DNA of 64,000 nucleotides from Astropecten irregularis. Taxonomy: Eukaryota > Echinodermata > Asteroidea > Paxillosida > Astropectinidae. A program made the translations under genes and the position numbers. The DNA is taken from the NCBI GenBank assembly GCA_963971285.1, contig OZ020248.1, positions 2,418,001-2,482,000 of the forward strand, read 5' to 3'. Positions 12,286 to 23,586 of the stretch are shown here, in pieces. A model generated the notes under the pieces. The model was given only the letters and a program-made list of their open reading frames with translations. It made no database searches and was not told the origin of the DNA. The stretch's first letter is position 1, and each line of letters starts with the position of its first letter.

Positions 12286-13068
12286 TCACGTTGAAATGTT
12301 GAGTGATGATGGGTCAAAGTCAGTGCCTTTGAATGGGGAGCCTTCTACATTCCAAGCTTTCCTCAGGATTTCATGTGTTTCCTGTTTCAAATGAGAGAGA
12401 AAATACGGACAGATATTAGTAAATGAAATCCAATAAGCTGTTGCTGTTTAATACCAGAAAGTGCAGCCTTATTCTGTAAGAGTGGTTATAAAGCAAATAG
12501 AGGTTCAGAGGGGTGTAGAGCAGTGATGTTCCTGGTGCAAATTTTGACACATTCCATTTTTTTTACATACGAAATTTGGAACAAATACTCAGAGTACGAT
12601 CTTACACGGCCTTACACCATACATGTAAATGTTGTACAACGTTGTCACAACATCCGGGTAGCTATAGCTTTCGCTAGAGGGTGTATTCTATAAATAGCTC
12701 GATCGCGGAGCCCTATTATTGGTTGAGAACCAGTTTCTAGCAGTTAACATTGCATGAGTTTTTGCTGGTACTCTGTATCTTGAAGCAGAGTCCTGTGAAT
12801 TGAAAGTGGTCCTATGGGCGTTTACAAAACGGAGGCTCAGGATCAGGATCAGGCTCATGCTCCGGCTCCATCTTGTGAATCCATTCTTTAAAAATAACTG
12901 GTATCAAAACAGAGGCTTTTGGCTGCGGTTCGGAAGTAGATTCTCTGGTTTGAAAGAGAAAACAGAGCTTCAGCTTCAATGAAAAACCACAACCTATATT
13001 TCCAGCATTTGGATGACAGCTGGAGCCTGAGCCTGAGCCTGAGTCCGAGCCCGAGCCTGAGCCTGAGT

Positions 13069-13157
<89 letters not shown>

Positions 13158-16100
13158 TCCGAGCCTGAGCCTGAGCCTTATAAGCCTCCGTTTTGTAAAA
13201 CCCCCTATGGTATTAAATATTGTTTCTGTGTATCTCACTCACTAATTCTTTGCTGGATGGTTTGCCTTGTCTCTTCTGCTCCATGTCAAACATGACCCTC
13301 TCATAATCCTGCTGAGCATCCTCATCCATCTCACTCACATTCTGTACATTATTGATGCTCTTCTTATCGATTGGAGGCTCCCCTACCACGGCAGCTTGCC
13401 ACCAAGTTTCCTTGAACTTCTCTAGGCTTAGCTGCAAAGTAAATGGAATAGCTTAATTAATTACTTCCTTGAGCAGATTTCGTAAGGTTGGTTAGGAGGA
13501 AATGCTGCTAAACTGCTTTCTATGCTTAGCAAGAATTAGCTGAGTACCAGTTCGGAGCAGGATACTTTACATGTAATATAGGCTGGTAACCAGTGTTTGC
13601 TAAGCAGAATTTTTTAATCTTAATCTGAATGTGTACTAAGCATCTCTTTGAAATCCAATCGTGGTCTTTAGTCACTCTCATGATCAAATTGAGCATATTT
13701 TTTTATATAATCATGGGCCGTTTCCAAACCTTTGCTCCGGCTCAGGCTCCGGCTTCGTCTCTGTCATCCATATGCTGAAAGTATAGGTTGTGGTTTTTCA
13801 CTGAAGCTGAAGCTCTGTTTTCTTTTTCAAACCAGAGAATCTACATCAGAACCGCAGTAAAAAGCCTCTATTTTGATACCCGTTATTTTATAATGTATTC
13901 ACAAAATGTAGCTGGAGCCGGAGCCGGAGCAGGAGGCGGAGCCGAGGATTGAAAAGGGCCCCTGATCTCTCATTTCCTATTGGGCATCATGTAAGTCATG
14001 TGACCAACCTGTACATAATTACGAGGATGGAGGCTCCACAGTGATTGGTCACATCGTATCTTCATTGTCAGCTTTCCATCCAGTAAGACTTGCGGTTCAT
14101 CTGCTCCTGTGTGCCGCCCAAGCACAGCAACCTGGTTTCATGAGAATGATTACAGGTCAATGTGATGATACACGCAGGTTCTTGACCAGACAAAAACATG
14201 GGGCACAGGTTATGAATTCACATTAATCAGGTACATGTATTTGACAACTTGACAAGTAAATAAATAAAGTTATTTTTCTAAAGTTTGGTTATTTCAACTA
14301 CTATAGCACTGGCATAATTCTCTTGACCTTTGGGGGACTTTTAAATACAACCAAAACACGTTTCTACCGCTCAGCCCCAATTTTTTGGAAATGATAAAGA
14401 AACTATTGTGACTATTCATTCTCACAATGCTTGAACGCAGAATAACCAAGGTACAATTTTTGCATTAATCAACTTGTTTGATCTCATTGAAAGGTGAACA
14501 AAGAAAAATTGACTAGAGCGGGATTCGAACTGGCGACCTCCTGAATATCGTGCAGGCGCTCTACCAACTGAGCTATCCAGCCCTACCTTGGTGGTGTCCC
14601 TAGTAATCAATTATCTTTGTTTGTTTGGCAGTCAGAAGCCATGAAACCACTCACATACTGCTATATCACAGGGATTATTTTATCGATACTTGCAGCAATG
14701 CTGCAACATGAGAACAGTACTACTCAGATGAATGGACTACCTTGACGTGATCGTCCTTGATGTCTACAATGAGATCTTTGGCTTTCTGTAACGTCTCAGG
14801 GACAAACACCTTCAGGTCTACATCAGTGAGTGTCTGGGACCATGCATAGTTATCCCTCAGGGCTCCATTATATGTGTCTGATTCAGTAATCATCTCTTTG
14901 GCTCTTGGAGAAAAAAAGAAGAGTTTTGAAAGACGCTTATTTCAAAGAGGAGGACGATAAAAAATTTTGTTTTTATGTGGCCTTATATGAAATCAGGCAT
15001 CGGCCCAATTTCATGGAATCCGTTACGGACTATTTTTGTGCTTACAGGCACTGTCACACGTGAAATCTATTCCATGGAATCTGTAAGCAAGCCTTTTGGC
15101 GCTTAATCGGTTAGTGAAGAATTTCTAGGCTAACCTTGTTTTTGTTTTTTTGCTAATGAGCTGTCATTTGCATTCTGCAGGTTGCTTAGTGTAGTGAGAG
15201 AGAAAATTCGCCCATTAAATACGCTAACCGTAAGCAAGAATTTGTTCTTACGGTAACGGATTGAAATTGAGGCCTGGGGCCAATTTCATAGAGCAGCTTA
15301 TTAAAAACAAAACTTGCTTAAGGATGAAGATTCTTCCTTGATCAAACAGCATTACCAACCAAATTTCCATGTGATGTTTACTGCTTTTGACTTGCTTGTA
15401 TTCAGCCATTGTTTGCTGAGCATAACATTCACAAGTAGTTTTGACTGGCATACTGATTTTATTTCCCAAGGTTTTTGGTGCTTAAGCAAATTTTGGTGCT
15501 TAAGCAGCTCTATGAAATTGGCCCAAGTTCAGTTGATAATAAGTGTTCTTGTTGTCTAATATTGAGATTTTGCTTAAAAGTGTCATGACTCTACCCAAGG
15601 TACCATTTACCAACCTGTTCCGTTGTTTACCCTCCGTGGATGAAGTATCTCCACCTGTTTGTTTGTCACACCTGTCTGTGGTTCTACTTTCTTGCTTTTC
15701 ATCCTCCTCTGCATGTCCTTCCTTGTTAGTCACAGCTTCGTGGGTAGTACCCTCTGCTTGAGTTGCTGATGGGATCTCCACTGTGCTTATCGGGCTGGGA
15801 ACATCTAGGTTTGTTTCAAACATAATCAATAAATCGAGTCAGTTCTTCATTATGCAATGTATGCCAAATTTTCTGGGGCCAATTTCACAGAGCTGCTTAA
15901 AGGTAATTTTATACTTTGGTTTTTGTCAAAGAAATGCAGATTCATGGGCAAAAATATCAAGGAAGATACAGTAACAGTCTGTGAAATGTTCAGTCCCATA
16001 AGGTGCCCACTGAAAAATACCAAATTCTTACCACAACTGGGATTCTCCAGCTCTTTTATCTTGGAATCTGGGAGTTGAGATGCTTGACCTACTTTCTCAT

Positions 16101-17405
16101 ATTTCAAGAAAGCCTGGGAAAGGGAATGAAAAATGGGGGGAAATATTGCCAATCGTCTGTAAGAAGAGATACTGTGGGGAATATTCTTAATTTACGGTAG
16201 ACAATTTAAGACAGATAGTTAGAAAAAAACATGGTTAGACAGGGCTCCTGACTAAATTGACTTATGCTCACGTATGCCGACCCAGGAAGGACGGCCTAAC
16301 TGGATCAAAGTCAACCCTGGTAAGAAGGGTTTAAAATCTCAACCCGGTTCCAAATTGCATTTTTCACCGTGATCCGTGTCATATGAGCTGGTTCACCAAA
16401 AGGATTATATATGAAAGTTGCATCTCTTCGATCCGGTTAAAAAACTTGCCGGGCTGAACCGGGGCGAATCCGGGTTGGTTTACACAGACAGGCAGAATGG
16501 ACTTCAAATTCACCTTCATAACCAGTTTCTTTGCCACGCCAGGAGGCAGTCCCATTGTATCATGCTCATGTCGCATAAGTTTGTAGAAATCAGTCCTGAA
16601 AGAATAAAAAGGGAAAGAACAACTTAGACTTTCCTCGTTTTGCTGTAAAAATATAGATCCATAAATAAAACCTTATTTTAAACCCTCCACCTCGAATCAA
16701 CTTGAATCAGTAAAACCTTCCTTAAAAACAGGAGTAAGAGACTAAAAGTAAATAAACTTTGATACTGATGATAAGATGTAGATCCTAGATTTAGAAGGTT
16801 ATCACAGAGGAGCCTTCTAAATATAGACATATAGATCCCTAATTTGCAACATTCAACTTCAATTTGATTGCAAAATACTCTGCCATTCTCCTCTCCCGCA
16901 TATCAATTCCTTTTGTCTCAAAAACACCTTTAATAAAGTAAATAAACAGCCATGCAAACAGTGCGTAGTGTCAGAGGACAAAGCAGAGTGATGGTTATGG
17001 TATGGATATGGATAGTAAGTCTAACGTTGAGTCTAAATGCCTGGCAATGCTGTGTAACGTGGCTTTACAGAGATTGAGATGCACTTATTCATTGTGATGT
17101 AATTGTATGTGATGATAAACCTCCAGAAAACCCTGTGCATAAAATCATATGAGCGGTCACGGTCAAGAACGACGCGCGACATTCACATTCATTGTGTACA
17201 CGGGTTCAATGAGGGACAAGTTAGTGGCGGGGTATTCTGCAATTGAGCCATTCAGAATGGAGTAATTTTCAAGAATTCCCGTTTATAATAATCACCTCCT
17301 ACACAAGAACTCAAAAATAACATCCAAGAAAGCGTCGATCTGCTGAACATTCTGTAAAATGTCGCACAGGTTCCCATCGAACTTTCCAGCCATGGGCGCA
17401 GCCAT
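12286..17405 (-). CDS. NUDCD3: NUDCD3, NudC domain-containing protein 3 (complete)
   Basis: NudC-like co-chaperone that works with HSP90 and stabilises dynein intermediate chain and other beta-propeller clients in the cytosol. Eight exons on the bottom strand, in coding order: 17405-17296, 16595-16514, 16113-16032, 15804-15615, 14903-14741, 14131-14009, 13431-13243, 12381-12286. All borders are GT-AG and in phase. They total 1,035 nt, or 344 aa (human 361). The N-terminal region has [20 protein letters not shown] and [18 protein letters not shown]. The middle is acidic and Ser/Thr-rich (exon 15804-15615). The CS/p23 domain runs from [20 protein letters not shown] through [17 protein letters not shown] and [16 protein letters not shown]. 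The end matches the family's [16 protein letters not shown]. Start: [11 protein letters not shown], with a second in-frame ATG four codons later. Introns hold hexamer MITEs, a SINE and other MITEs. Confidence 0.95.
12816..13204. mobile_element. Hexamer MITE with expanded GAGCCC/GAGCCT array, next to NUDCD3 exon
   Basis: Ends GGGCGTTTACAAAACGGAGG and (bottom strand) GGGGTTTTACAAAACGGAGG. About 155 bp (13022-13177) is a near-pure hexanucleotide array of GAGCCT, GAGTCC and GAGCCC. The element stops 39 bp from the NUDCD3 exon edge at 13243, on the 5'-splice-site side of the intron. The Ser-Pro/Leu-Gly reading frames across it are repeat artefacts. Confidence 0.85.
13715..13962. mobile_element. 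Hexamer-carrying MITE (unexpanded copy)
   Basis: 248 bp from GGGCCGTTTCCAAACC to GATTGAAAAGGGCCCC, with short GGCTCC/GGAGCC tracts inside each end. It ends 46 bp from the NUDCD3 exon edge at 14009. Confidence 0.8.
14484..14672 (-). mobile_element. tRNA-derived SINE with 5' leader (NUDCD3 intron)
   Basis: Bottom strand: a leader containing GTGAGTGGTTTCATGGCTTC, then tRNA-like GGGCTGGATAGCTCAGTTGG with box A, box B AGTTCGAATCCCGC, then the tail AATTTTTCTTTGTTCACC. The apparent 5' acceptor strand GGGCTGG has no matching 3' strand, so this is a SINE and not a tRNA gene. Other copies: 58272-58492 (-), 18571-18727 (+), 5084-5266. Confidence 0.8.
15004..15524. mobile_element. Two adjacent inverted-repeat MITEs in NUDCD3 intron
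   Basis: First: about 15004-15272, ends CCAATTTCATGGAATCCGTT and TAACGGATTGAAATTG. Second: 15277-15524, the common family with GGCCAATTTCATAGAGCAGC and GCAGCTCTATGAAATTGGCC. The first looks like a distant relative sharing only the outermost bases. Confidence 0.7.
15880..16018. mobile_element. MITE fragments abutting a NUDCD3 exon
   Basis: Starts with a truncated common-family end (GGCCAATTTCACAGAGCTGC). A 5' fragment of the AGGTAGTATC family then sits in its TTAA (AGGTAATTTTATACTTTGG...). Sequence from that family continues to within about 15 bp of the exon at 16032, so the intron side of this 5' splice site is transposon-derived. Confidence 0.6.
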
Positions 17406-17997
17406 CTTGGAAATTACCCACAATTCCACCAACCGGAGAATTACGGTGCCCGCAAAAGGACATGGTGTTGGTTTGATTGTAATTTAATTAAATTGTTTGC
17501 AGCTGAATTTGTGATTTTGGGTATTGGAATTTGGTGCGTAATGCATGGCCTATAAATAATGAAACTGTATAAATGTTAACCAAACAAAAGGACTGATTGA
17601 AACAGAACAATTGGGAGAGCAATCAATTTTGGTGGGGATGATGCACCATTATTTGTAATAATATAAAAAATCATATAATTAAATTTATATTTTGCTATTT
17701 CCGTTTTGTGTATCATTGTTATTATTTTGTTCCAAAGAACTGAAAGAATAAAGAAAAACAAAATTGAATCTAGGCTTCACATTATTTTTATCCACCCAAA
17801 TACGAAGTCCGATTAAATTCCACCTCGATCCTGTGTTTATAAGCAGCAAGCCTATTGCAAATCTACAAGAAAAGAAAAGATTCTAAAATAGAGCGCTATC
17901 AACATCAGTCTGCAATGATTTGGCCAATCAAAATGCACGAAATGCATTTTGGAAGGGGTGGACAGTATGTGCATTGCAATATATATTCTCCTAAATG

Positions 17998-18252
17998 GGA
18001 CCTTAGGGAGACATTCCCATAGGGTTGTGCACTGAACTTTACTTACCTATTTCTAAACATCCTCCAAACCAATGAACTTGAAATTGACATATGTTTTTGT
18101 CGAGAGCATTCTTTATTTTCTATAAATATTTGGACAGCAAAAATGTGTCTATAAAAGGTACCTAAAACATTAGGGAGACATCAAAATGTCTCCTCAATGT
18201 TCGGTGTCTCCCTAAGGTCGAATTTATAGCAAACCCTGTCTCCCTAAGGTCC
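17998..18252. repeat. Foldback element with 16-bp perfect inverted ends
   Basis: GGACCTTAGGGAGACA at 17998-18013 is the exact reverse complement of TGTCTCCCTAAGGTCC at 18237-18252. The TTAGGGAGACA motif and its complement occur again inside (around 18169-18183 and 18203-18219). The family is unknown to me and there is no clear target duplication. Confidence 0.65.
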
Positions 18253-18570
18253 GAGTCATGGAACCGCCTTTCAAATAAAATTAATCTATTAATTTGAATT
18301 TAAAATTTTAGCAATCGATAAAGATTTTTCTAGGATCGAAACGCACCATCAGGCCCTCCCAACTCCAAGCCGTTTTTAAATTTCAGGTCAATACTTTGGC
18401 TGATGAGCACGTTTGGGCAGCTTGCAGCAGTTATTATAATTATCAGTTCCCCTTGTGGTTATTTGATGATCATATTGATTAAAAATCTGCCGGCATATGT
18501 ATGTCTGTTTCAGTCAGGTTGCAGCATTGATATGCTGCGCGTACATGTATTTTAAATGATCCTTGGGATA

Positions 18571-18727
18571 TAGTGGTATGTGAGTGGTTTCATGATATGA
18601 CTCCTAATCGAAAGATAATTGAGTTTAGGGACAAGGGATGGATAGCTCAGTTGTTATAGCGCCGGTATTCTGGGAGTCGTTTTTTCGATTCCCGCTCCAT
18701 TCAATTTTTCTTTGTTCACTTTTCAAT
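18571..18727 (+). mobile_element. tRNA-derived SINE with 5' leader (+ copy)
   Basis: Leader GTGAGTGGTTTCATG, tRNA-like GGATAGCTCAGTTGTTATAG, a damaged B box (TTTTTCGATTCCCGC) and tail AATTTTTCTTTGTTCACTTT. Same family as 14484-14672. Confidence 0.75.
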
Positions 18728-19025
18728 CCGAATCTCTATAAATTCTATGAATTAATTTTGTGATCCACGTATACGTACACGCCTTGGGCCTCGGAAAGAA
18801 ATTCCCCCTGAAGACTGTTGTTGTACGAACGTGTTACGTAATAGTATAGACGTATAGGGTCTCTGTCCCAAGACATGTTTATAATGTTTAACCCTTTAAC
18901 AAAAGATCGCTGAATTGTATTGTACTTGTATTTATCTTCATAGGCGTCTTGACTGATTGAACGATGTACTATACAGGTGATACAGGCATTCTCAGGTGTG
19001 TTCCTTGCTCTATGATCACGTCAAC

Positions 19026-22000
19026 ATGGCAGTTAAACGTAGAAAGTTGTTTCTTGTTGTCTGTTTGGCAGTTTTATGTGTTGTGATCTTTGTGACCATT
19101 GACAGACACTACTCGTTGCTGGTTGATATAGGCCCACCGCCTGCAGCTGACCGAGGTAAATATTCATTCATTGACCTCAATAATATAAGGTTACCTCAGT
19201 TTAGTGCACTCAGGATAGCTGGTACCCATGAAGAGTCATAATTTAGGTTAGTTAGTTTACTATAGAAGCTACCCTGAGTGTACTAAACTGAGGTAACCCC
19301 GTATTATATACTTTACCCCCAAATACTACTGACCTAATTAACTGCATGTCTGACACGGGGACGCGTGGCGAATAGGTATAAGAGGTTTGTACACTTGTTG
19401 GGGCTCGGTCTAGTTAGTTAAAGAACTTATTATAATCAACCCTTAACGTTGGTTTTGCTGTTGATTATCTTTTATTTTCAAATAAATTTCGTCTCAACAT
19501 ATTTATAACGAGGGACGTTGCGGTCAGAGCCTGCAAGGCATATAGTGTATTATAGCTTGCTTTCCATTATCCATTTTCCCGGTACAGTTGTACATAATCA
19601 TTCTGTCCTGTCAGTTCGATACGAATACCTTTCAACTTCCCAACTCAAATAGCACGTATAGTAATCCATGCAGCCTGCAAGTCAATAGATTCAGACGTGG
19701 GGCATTGCAAATGGCAGTGTGTGTAGTCATGGAGGAAGCTCTTCCTTCCTCCATGGTGTAGTCAAGGCTCAGTGAACTCAATGACTAAACTTTCTTTACG
19801 TACTTGCTTCGGACCTTCTCACGCACTTGTATCAGTGTTGTAGTGGAGTCCTCAGATCCGAGTACAGAGTACTCCGAGTACTTCAGGGTCCGAGTACTGG
19901 GGGGAGTCCGAGTACATTGCTGCCGAGTCCAAGTCCTAAGTATCGAGTCCGAGAACATTCAAGGCCGAGTACAGGGCCTCCCCCGAGTACCAAAGTTCGA
20001 GTCCCGGGCCGAGTACATGCACAGAACCAATGCACGGTACCAACAAATGCAGTTCATGACAGTCGTGTGTAATAAATCTCTTCATTACACAACACAGTCA
20101 GCAGGTAAATTTAAAAGAAACAAAAACAACTGCCCTTTATCCTCTCTGGACTAAATCACAAGCCAATAACACTTTGGATCTTAGGGTGAGATCAAAACTC
20201 CAGATGTTTTCTTTAAAAAAAGTGGGCACTGTAAGGGACTGGATATTTGCTGTATCTTCCTTGATATTTTTGCCCATAAATCACAATTTTAATATGTACC
20301 GATTGAGAATGTACCATGGACTGTACATGAACATTAATATAGTGCATCATTTTGACCCAACCATAATTGGGCATTGGGCCCGACATCCCAATTCGGGCAG
20401 CGCTAACAACTAACTCCACTACATGTATCTCTGCGCTCTTTGCACGTGCATGCACTCACACTGTACCCAGGGCAAGGAAAGCCTCTAGGCTTCTACACGT
20501 TATAATTAAATGGATATCGTGCTACCAAGCTTACGATATGTTCGAGGTTAAGCAATGTCATCGACGATTTTTTTTCTCAGAAATTGTCGAGTACTGGGAT
20601 CGAGTACCGAGTACTTAACGTCGAGTACGTCCAAAATCCAAGTACATCGGATCGAGTATGGGCCAAGTACATTTTGTTTTCGAGTACTTTTAATCGAGTA
20701 CGGGCCAAGTACTTTGGTGGACTCGAGTTGTACTCGAGTACGAGTACGAGTACTACAACACTGACTTGTATTACAGTGTAGGCCTATACCTTTACTGCAT
20801 ATTGGGTGCATTCGTTTAGCTCCCCCGGGTCGACACCAGTCAACCTCGTCCCCATTCTCTCGCTTGTTTTGTGCAGTAAAACACGACCATTCCCAGTAAG
20901 GGCTGACCCGTGTTAGCTAAACGAATGCACCCTATATAACATAAATTGATGAATGGTTTCAATTGCTCAACTGAAAACAATGGAATGCATCCATGGCTAT
21001 TATTATGGCTACTGAAAGGTTCATTGCGAATTATTTGACGGCGCCACTTCTGGCACTTCATCAGTACAGTACAGGCAGTCTATGATGGAACGTAGCTGCA
21101 TGAGTAGGCCTAAAGGGGGCATAGGCCTATATAGGTCCTTTTGAATCATACTTTATTCATCACTCACCTGCCTCCTTATATCGTTTAAATCGCTCAGTAG
21201 AGCGCACAGACACCTAATGTTGAACGTAATGAATGCTATACATGTACATAACGCAACCCTTATCCCCGTCTTAAAAGAAACTTCCCCACGTCAACCTCTC
21301 CTGAACCGTTTTATTGACGTTCTCGGTTATCTTTCTAGAATCTACGGTCCAAGTGTTTTTGTACAATGTCCTCATTATGGTTTCTCTCCAATACTCCAAT
21401 CAAGTTTGTGTCTTTAGAAATAATAAATATTGCATTGATATTTTACTTAACAGAATTTCACCAACCGCGAAGTTATCACGAACCGCTTTATCGTCGCAAG
21501 TGTACTCCAGGGACAAACATTGTCATCATTGGATCGGGACCCTCCGCTCTAGGAGCAGCTCAAAGGCTTTACGATCTTAAACAAGAAGAGAACAACAATG
21601 TCACGATCACAATCTTGGAGGAGCTGGGCCAATCAGGAGGACAAACCTCGTCCATCAGGGATGACAAGGGATTCCTTTGGGATGCTGAAGCTCCCCTTGT
21701 CTTCTCTCATTACACCTACTTCGACCGCGTCCTGAACATGGCTGTACCTGAGTGGAACTACCGGCATGTAACGCCATTTGCCTTCATGAAGACATCCGAT
21801 GGGGTTAGGAAGTTCATACCTTATCCCGTGCAGAGCAACATCCAGGCCATGGATAAAGAGGACCAGTCAAAATGCCTGTCTGGACTGAAAATTAAGACCG
21901 CGAGTGAGGAACCTCGAAACTTTGACGAGTGGCTTATACAGAAATTTGGAATTGGTTTAGCCGACGTCTTCATGAGGAAATTCTACAAGAAAGTTTGGAC

Positions 22001-23579
22001 AGTTGACACTAAGGAGTTGAACTGGGCTTGGACCGGTGAGATAGATGCTGTGCCAGATACATCTGAAATATATGAAAGGATTAAGCAGACGGACAGTGGG
22101 ACCATTCCAAAGAGGGGGACAAGCAGATTCTTTCGTTACCCAAAATATAACGGGACTGGCGGAATATGGAAGGCAGTCGCAAAGAAACTTCCCAGACACT
22201 GGTTTGAATTAAACCAGAAGGTCACTAGAATTGACATTGACAAAAAAGAAATAACTGTGGAAGCTGGCTCAGATGTCAAATCCTACCAAACTCATTGCTA
22301 CGATACATTAATATCCACGGCACCGTTAGACGGTTTCACTGGTTGTCTGAGAAGCAACGACCCATCCTTGGCACAGATACAAGAACTGTCATCACAGTTA
22401 GTGTATACTCACACCCACATTGTAGGACTGGGGCTGGCTGGTCAACCTCCTGAGGATCTCGTAGATACATCTTGGCTGTACTTCCCAGACTCTGATTCCC
22501 CGTGCTATCGCGTGACAATGTTTTCTAGTCTCTCTGATGACCATGTTCCCAACAAGGGCTCTCATTGGTCACTCCAGTGCGAGATAGCAGCGCCTAAAGA
22601 ACATTCGAATCCAAGCCGTTGGACTAGAGACATTTTAGTTCAAGAGGCAATCCAGTCCTTAGTTTCTTACGGGCTGATCACCGATGATAAGGTAGTCTCC
22701 AAACACTACCGTCGACTAGACCACGGATACCCTGTCCCTTCTCTGAAAAGAGATCGCATACTGGAAACTATTCAGCCTTGGTTAGAGTCTAAAAACATCT
22801 ACTCCCGCGGCAGATTCGGAGGGTGGAGGTACGAGGTTGCAAATCAAGACCATTCCTTCATGCAAGGTGTGGAGGTTGTGGACAAAATCGTGAAAGGCAT
22901 TCCAGAGGCGACATATCCGGACTCCAGTCGTGTCAAATCAAAGAAATCTACAGACCGCGTCATCCCGAAGGACTACGAGTACGTTGTAGCTCACTATAAC
23001 GAGGACCTTGAGTGGCTCAGGCCTGATGCTAACCGCTCTCTCATATACCACAAAGGACACGATCTAGGACCTCCATTTCAATTCTACAGCTGGGAAAAAC
23101 TACCAAATGTTGGACGTGAGGCACATACCTATTTGTATCACATATCTACTTACTACCATCAACTTGCAGATATCACAGTCTTCGTTCAGGGTGATCATTT
23201 AAAGGGCATGTGCTTCAAGAGTATGAAAGAGTTTGTATCTTCGGCCAAGCGTGGCGTTCCCTGTAAGAAGCTAGGAAACTACAGAAAATGGGGTCGAATA
23301 AGATTTAGTGCGAGAAAGATGCAAGCAGCTAGAGAGAAAGGTACACCTATTATTCGCGCTAGAGCAACGTTAGGTCAGATGTATCAAGATCTGTATGGTT
23401 CCCCACCTCCAAAACTAGGTATAAGGTACTGTTTTAATGGGTGTTTCGGTGCTACTCGGGAAATGATCAGAAAACATCCATTAGAGTTTTATCAGAAGGC
23501 ACTGACATATGTAAATACGCAGTCAAACCAAGAAGAGGCTCATTATTTTGAGAGGCTCTGGTATCATATGATGACCTGA
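19026..23579 (+). CDS. Type II membrane FAD-dependent oxidoreductase (UGM-like) fused to DUF3431-like domain
   Basis: Two exons, 19026-19155 and 21454-23579 (TGA), joined in phase (GAC CGA G | AA TTT): 751 aa. Residues 4-7 are KRRK, followed by one hydrophobic segment (about 8-25), which suggests a signal anchor with the bulk in the Golgi/ER lumen. From about residue 65 there is a Rossmann FAD motif, IVIIGSGPSALGAA, then GGQTSSIRDDKGFLWDAEA. Further features are typical of UDP-galactopyranose-mutase-like amine oxidoreductases (FIPYPVQSN, FYKKVWTVDTKELNW, YNGTGGIWKAVA, LISTAPLDGF, GRFGGWRYEVANQDHS). From about residue 549, VVAHYNEDLEWL ... LPNVGREAHTYLYHI ... ADITVFVQGD fits DUF3431. Substrate unknown. 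An unspliced start at 21366 would lose the membrane anchor; the spliced form is better supported. Nearly the whole protein lies in one 2.1-kb exon, unlike the neighbouring genes. Confidence 0.8.
19181..19308. repeat. Long hairpin just inside intron 1 of the oxidoreductase gene
   Basis: The arms at about 19181-19220 and 19267-19308 are near-perfect reverse complements (core GGTTACCTCAGTTTAGT on the left, ACTAAACTGAGGTAACC on the right) around a loop of about 46 nt. It begins about 25 nt after the 5' splice site at 19156. It may be a small foldback transposon. Confidence 0.7.
19833..20763. mobile_element. 931-bp hAT-like non-autonomous element, 8-bp target duplication
   Basis: Ends CAGTGTTGTAG and CTACAACACTG are exact inverted repeats. 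The 8-bp duplication ACTTGTAT lies at 19825-19832 and 20764-20771. Both subterminal regions (about 170 bp each) are packed with CGAGTAC/GTACTCG heptamers, which may be transposase binding sites. The middle contains a degraded AGGTAG-family fragment (around 20180-20290). No transposase frame. It lies in intron 1 of the oxidoreductase gene; a lone end of the same family is at 28411-28548. Confidence 0.88.
20804..20932. mobile_element. 129-bp MITE with 18-bp perfect inverted ends
   Basis: GGGTGCATTCGTTTAGCT at 20804-20821 and its exact complement at 20915-20932. A diverged relative is at about 25857-25985, directly upstream of NDUFAB1. Confidence 0.8.
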
Positions 23580-23586
23580 AATTCAG

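Larger units (their letters stand above)
17406..19025. other. Intergenic region, head-to-head NUDCD3 / oxidoreductase gene
   Basis: Contains the divergent promoters of the two genes. It holds a foldback repeat (17998-18252) and a SINE (18571-18727). No open frame with recognisable homology. Core promoter elements are not obvious for either gene. Confidence 0.55.

Noticed and set aside
12888-13245. Leu-Gly and Ser-Pro repeat proteins
   Set aside because: They come entirely from the GAGCCC/GAGCCT hexamer array in a MITE inside a NUDCD3 intron.
14510-14583. Functional tRNA gene on the bottom strand
   Set aside because: Boxes A and B are good, but the acceptor ends do not pair, the anticodon loop is oversized, and the same sequence recurs with a fixed leader and tail: it is a SINE.
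15500-15829. 109-residue open frame as an independent gene
   Set aside because: Its first part is the acidic NUDCD3 exon 15615-15804; the rest runs through the splice site into a MITE.
18001-18252. Interstitial telomeric repeat (TTAGGG)
   Set aside because: TTAGGG occurs only as part of TTAGGGAGACA at dispersed places, never in tandem.
21366-21453. Unspliced start of the oxidoreductase at 21366
   Set aside because: The frame is open, but a phase-matched AG at 21452-21453 joins to an upstream exon encoding a clean signal anchor. The 21366 version has a less typical N-terminus. cDNA would settle it.
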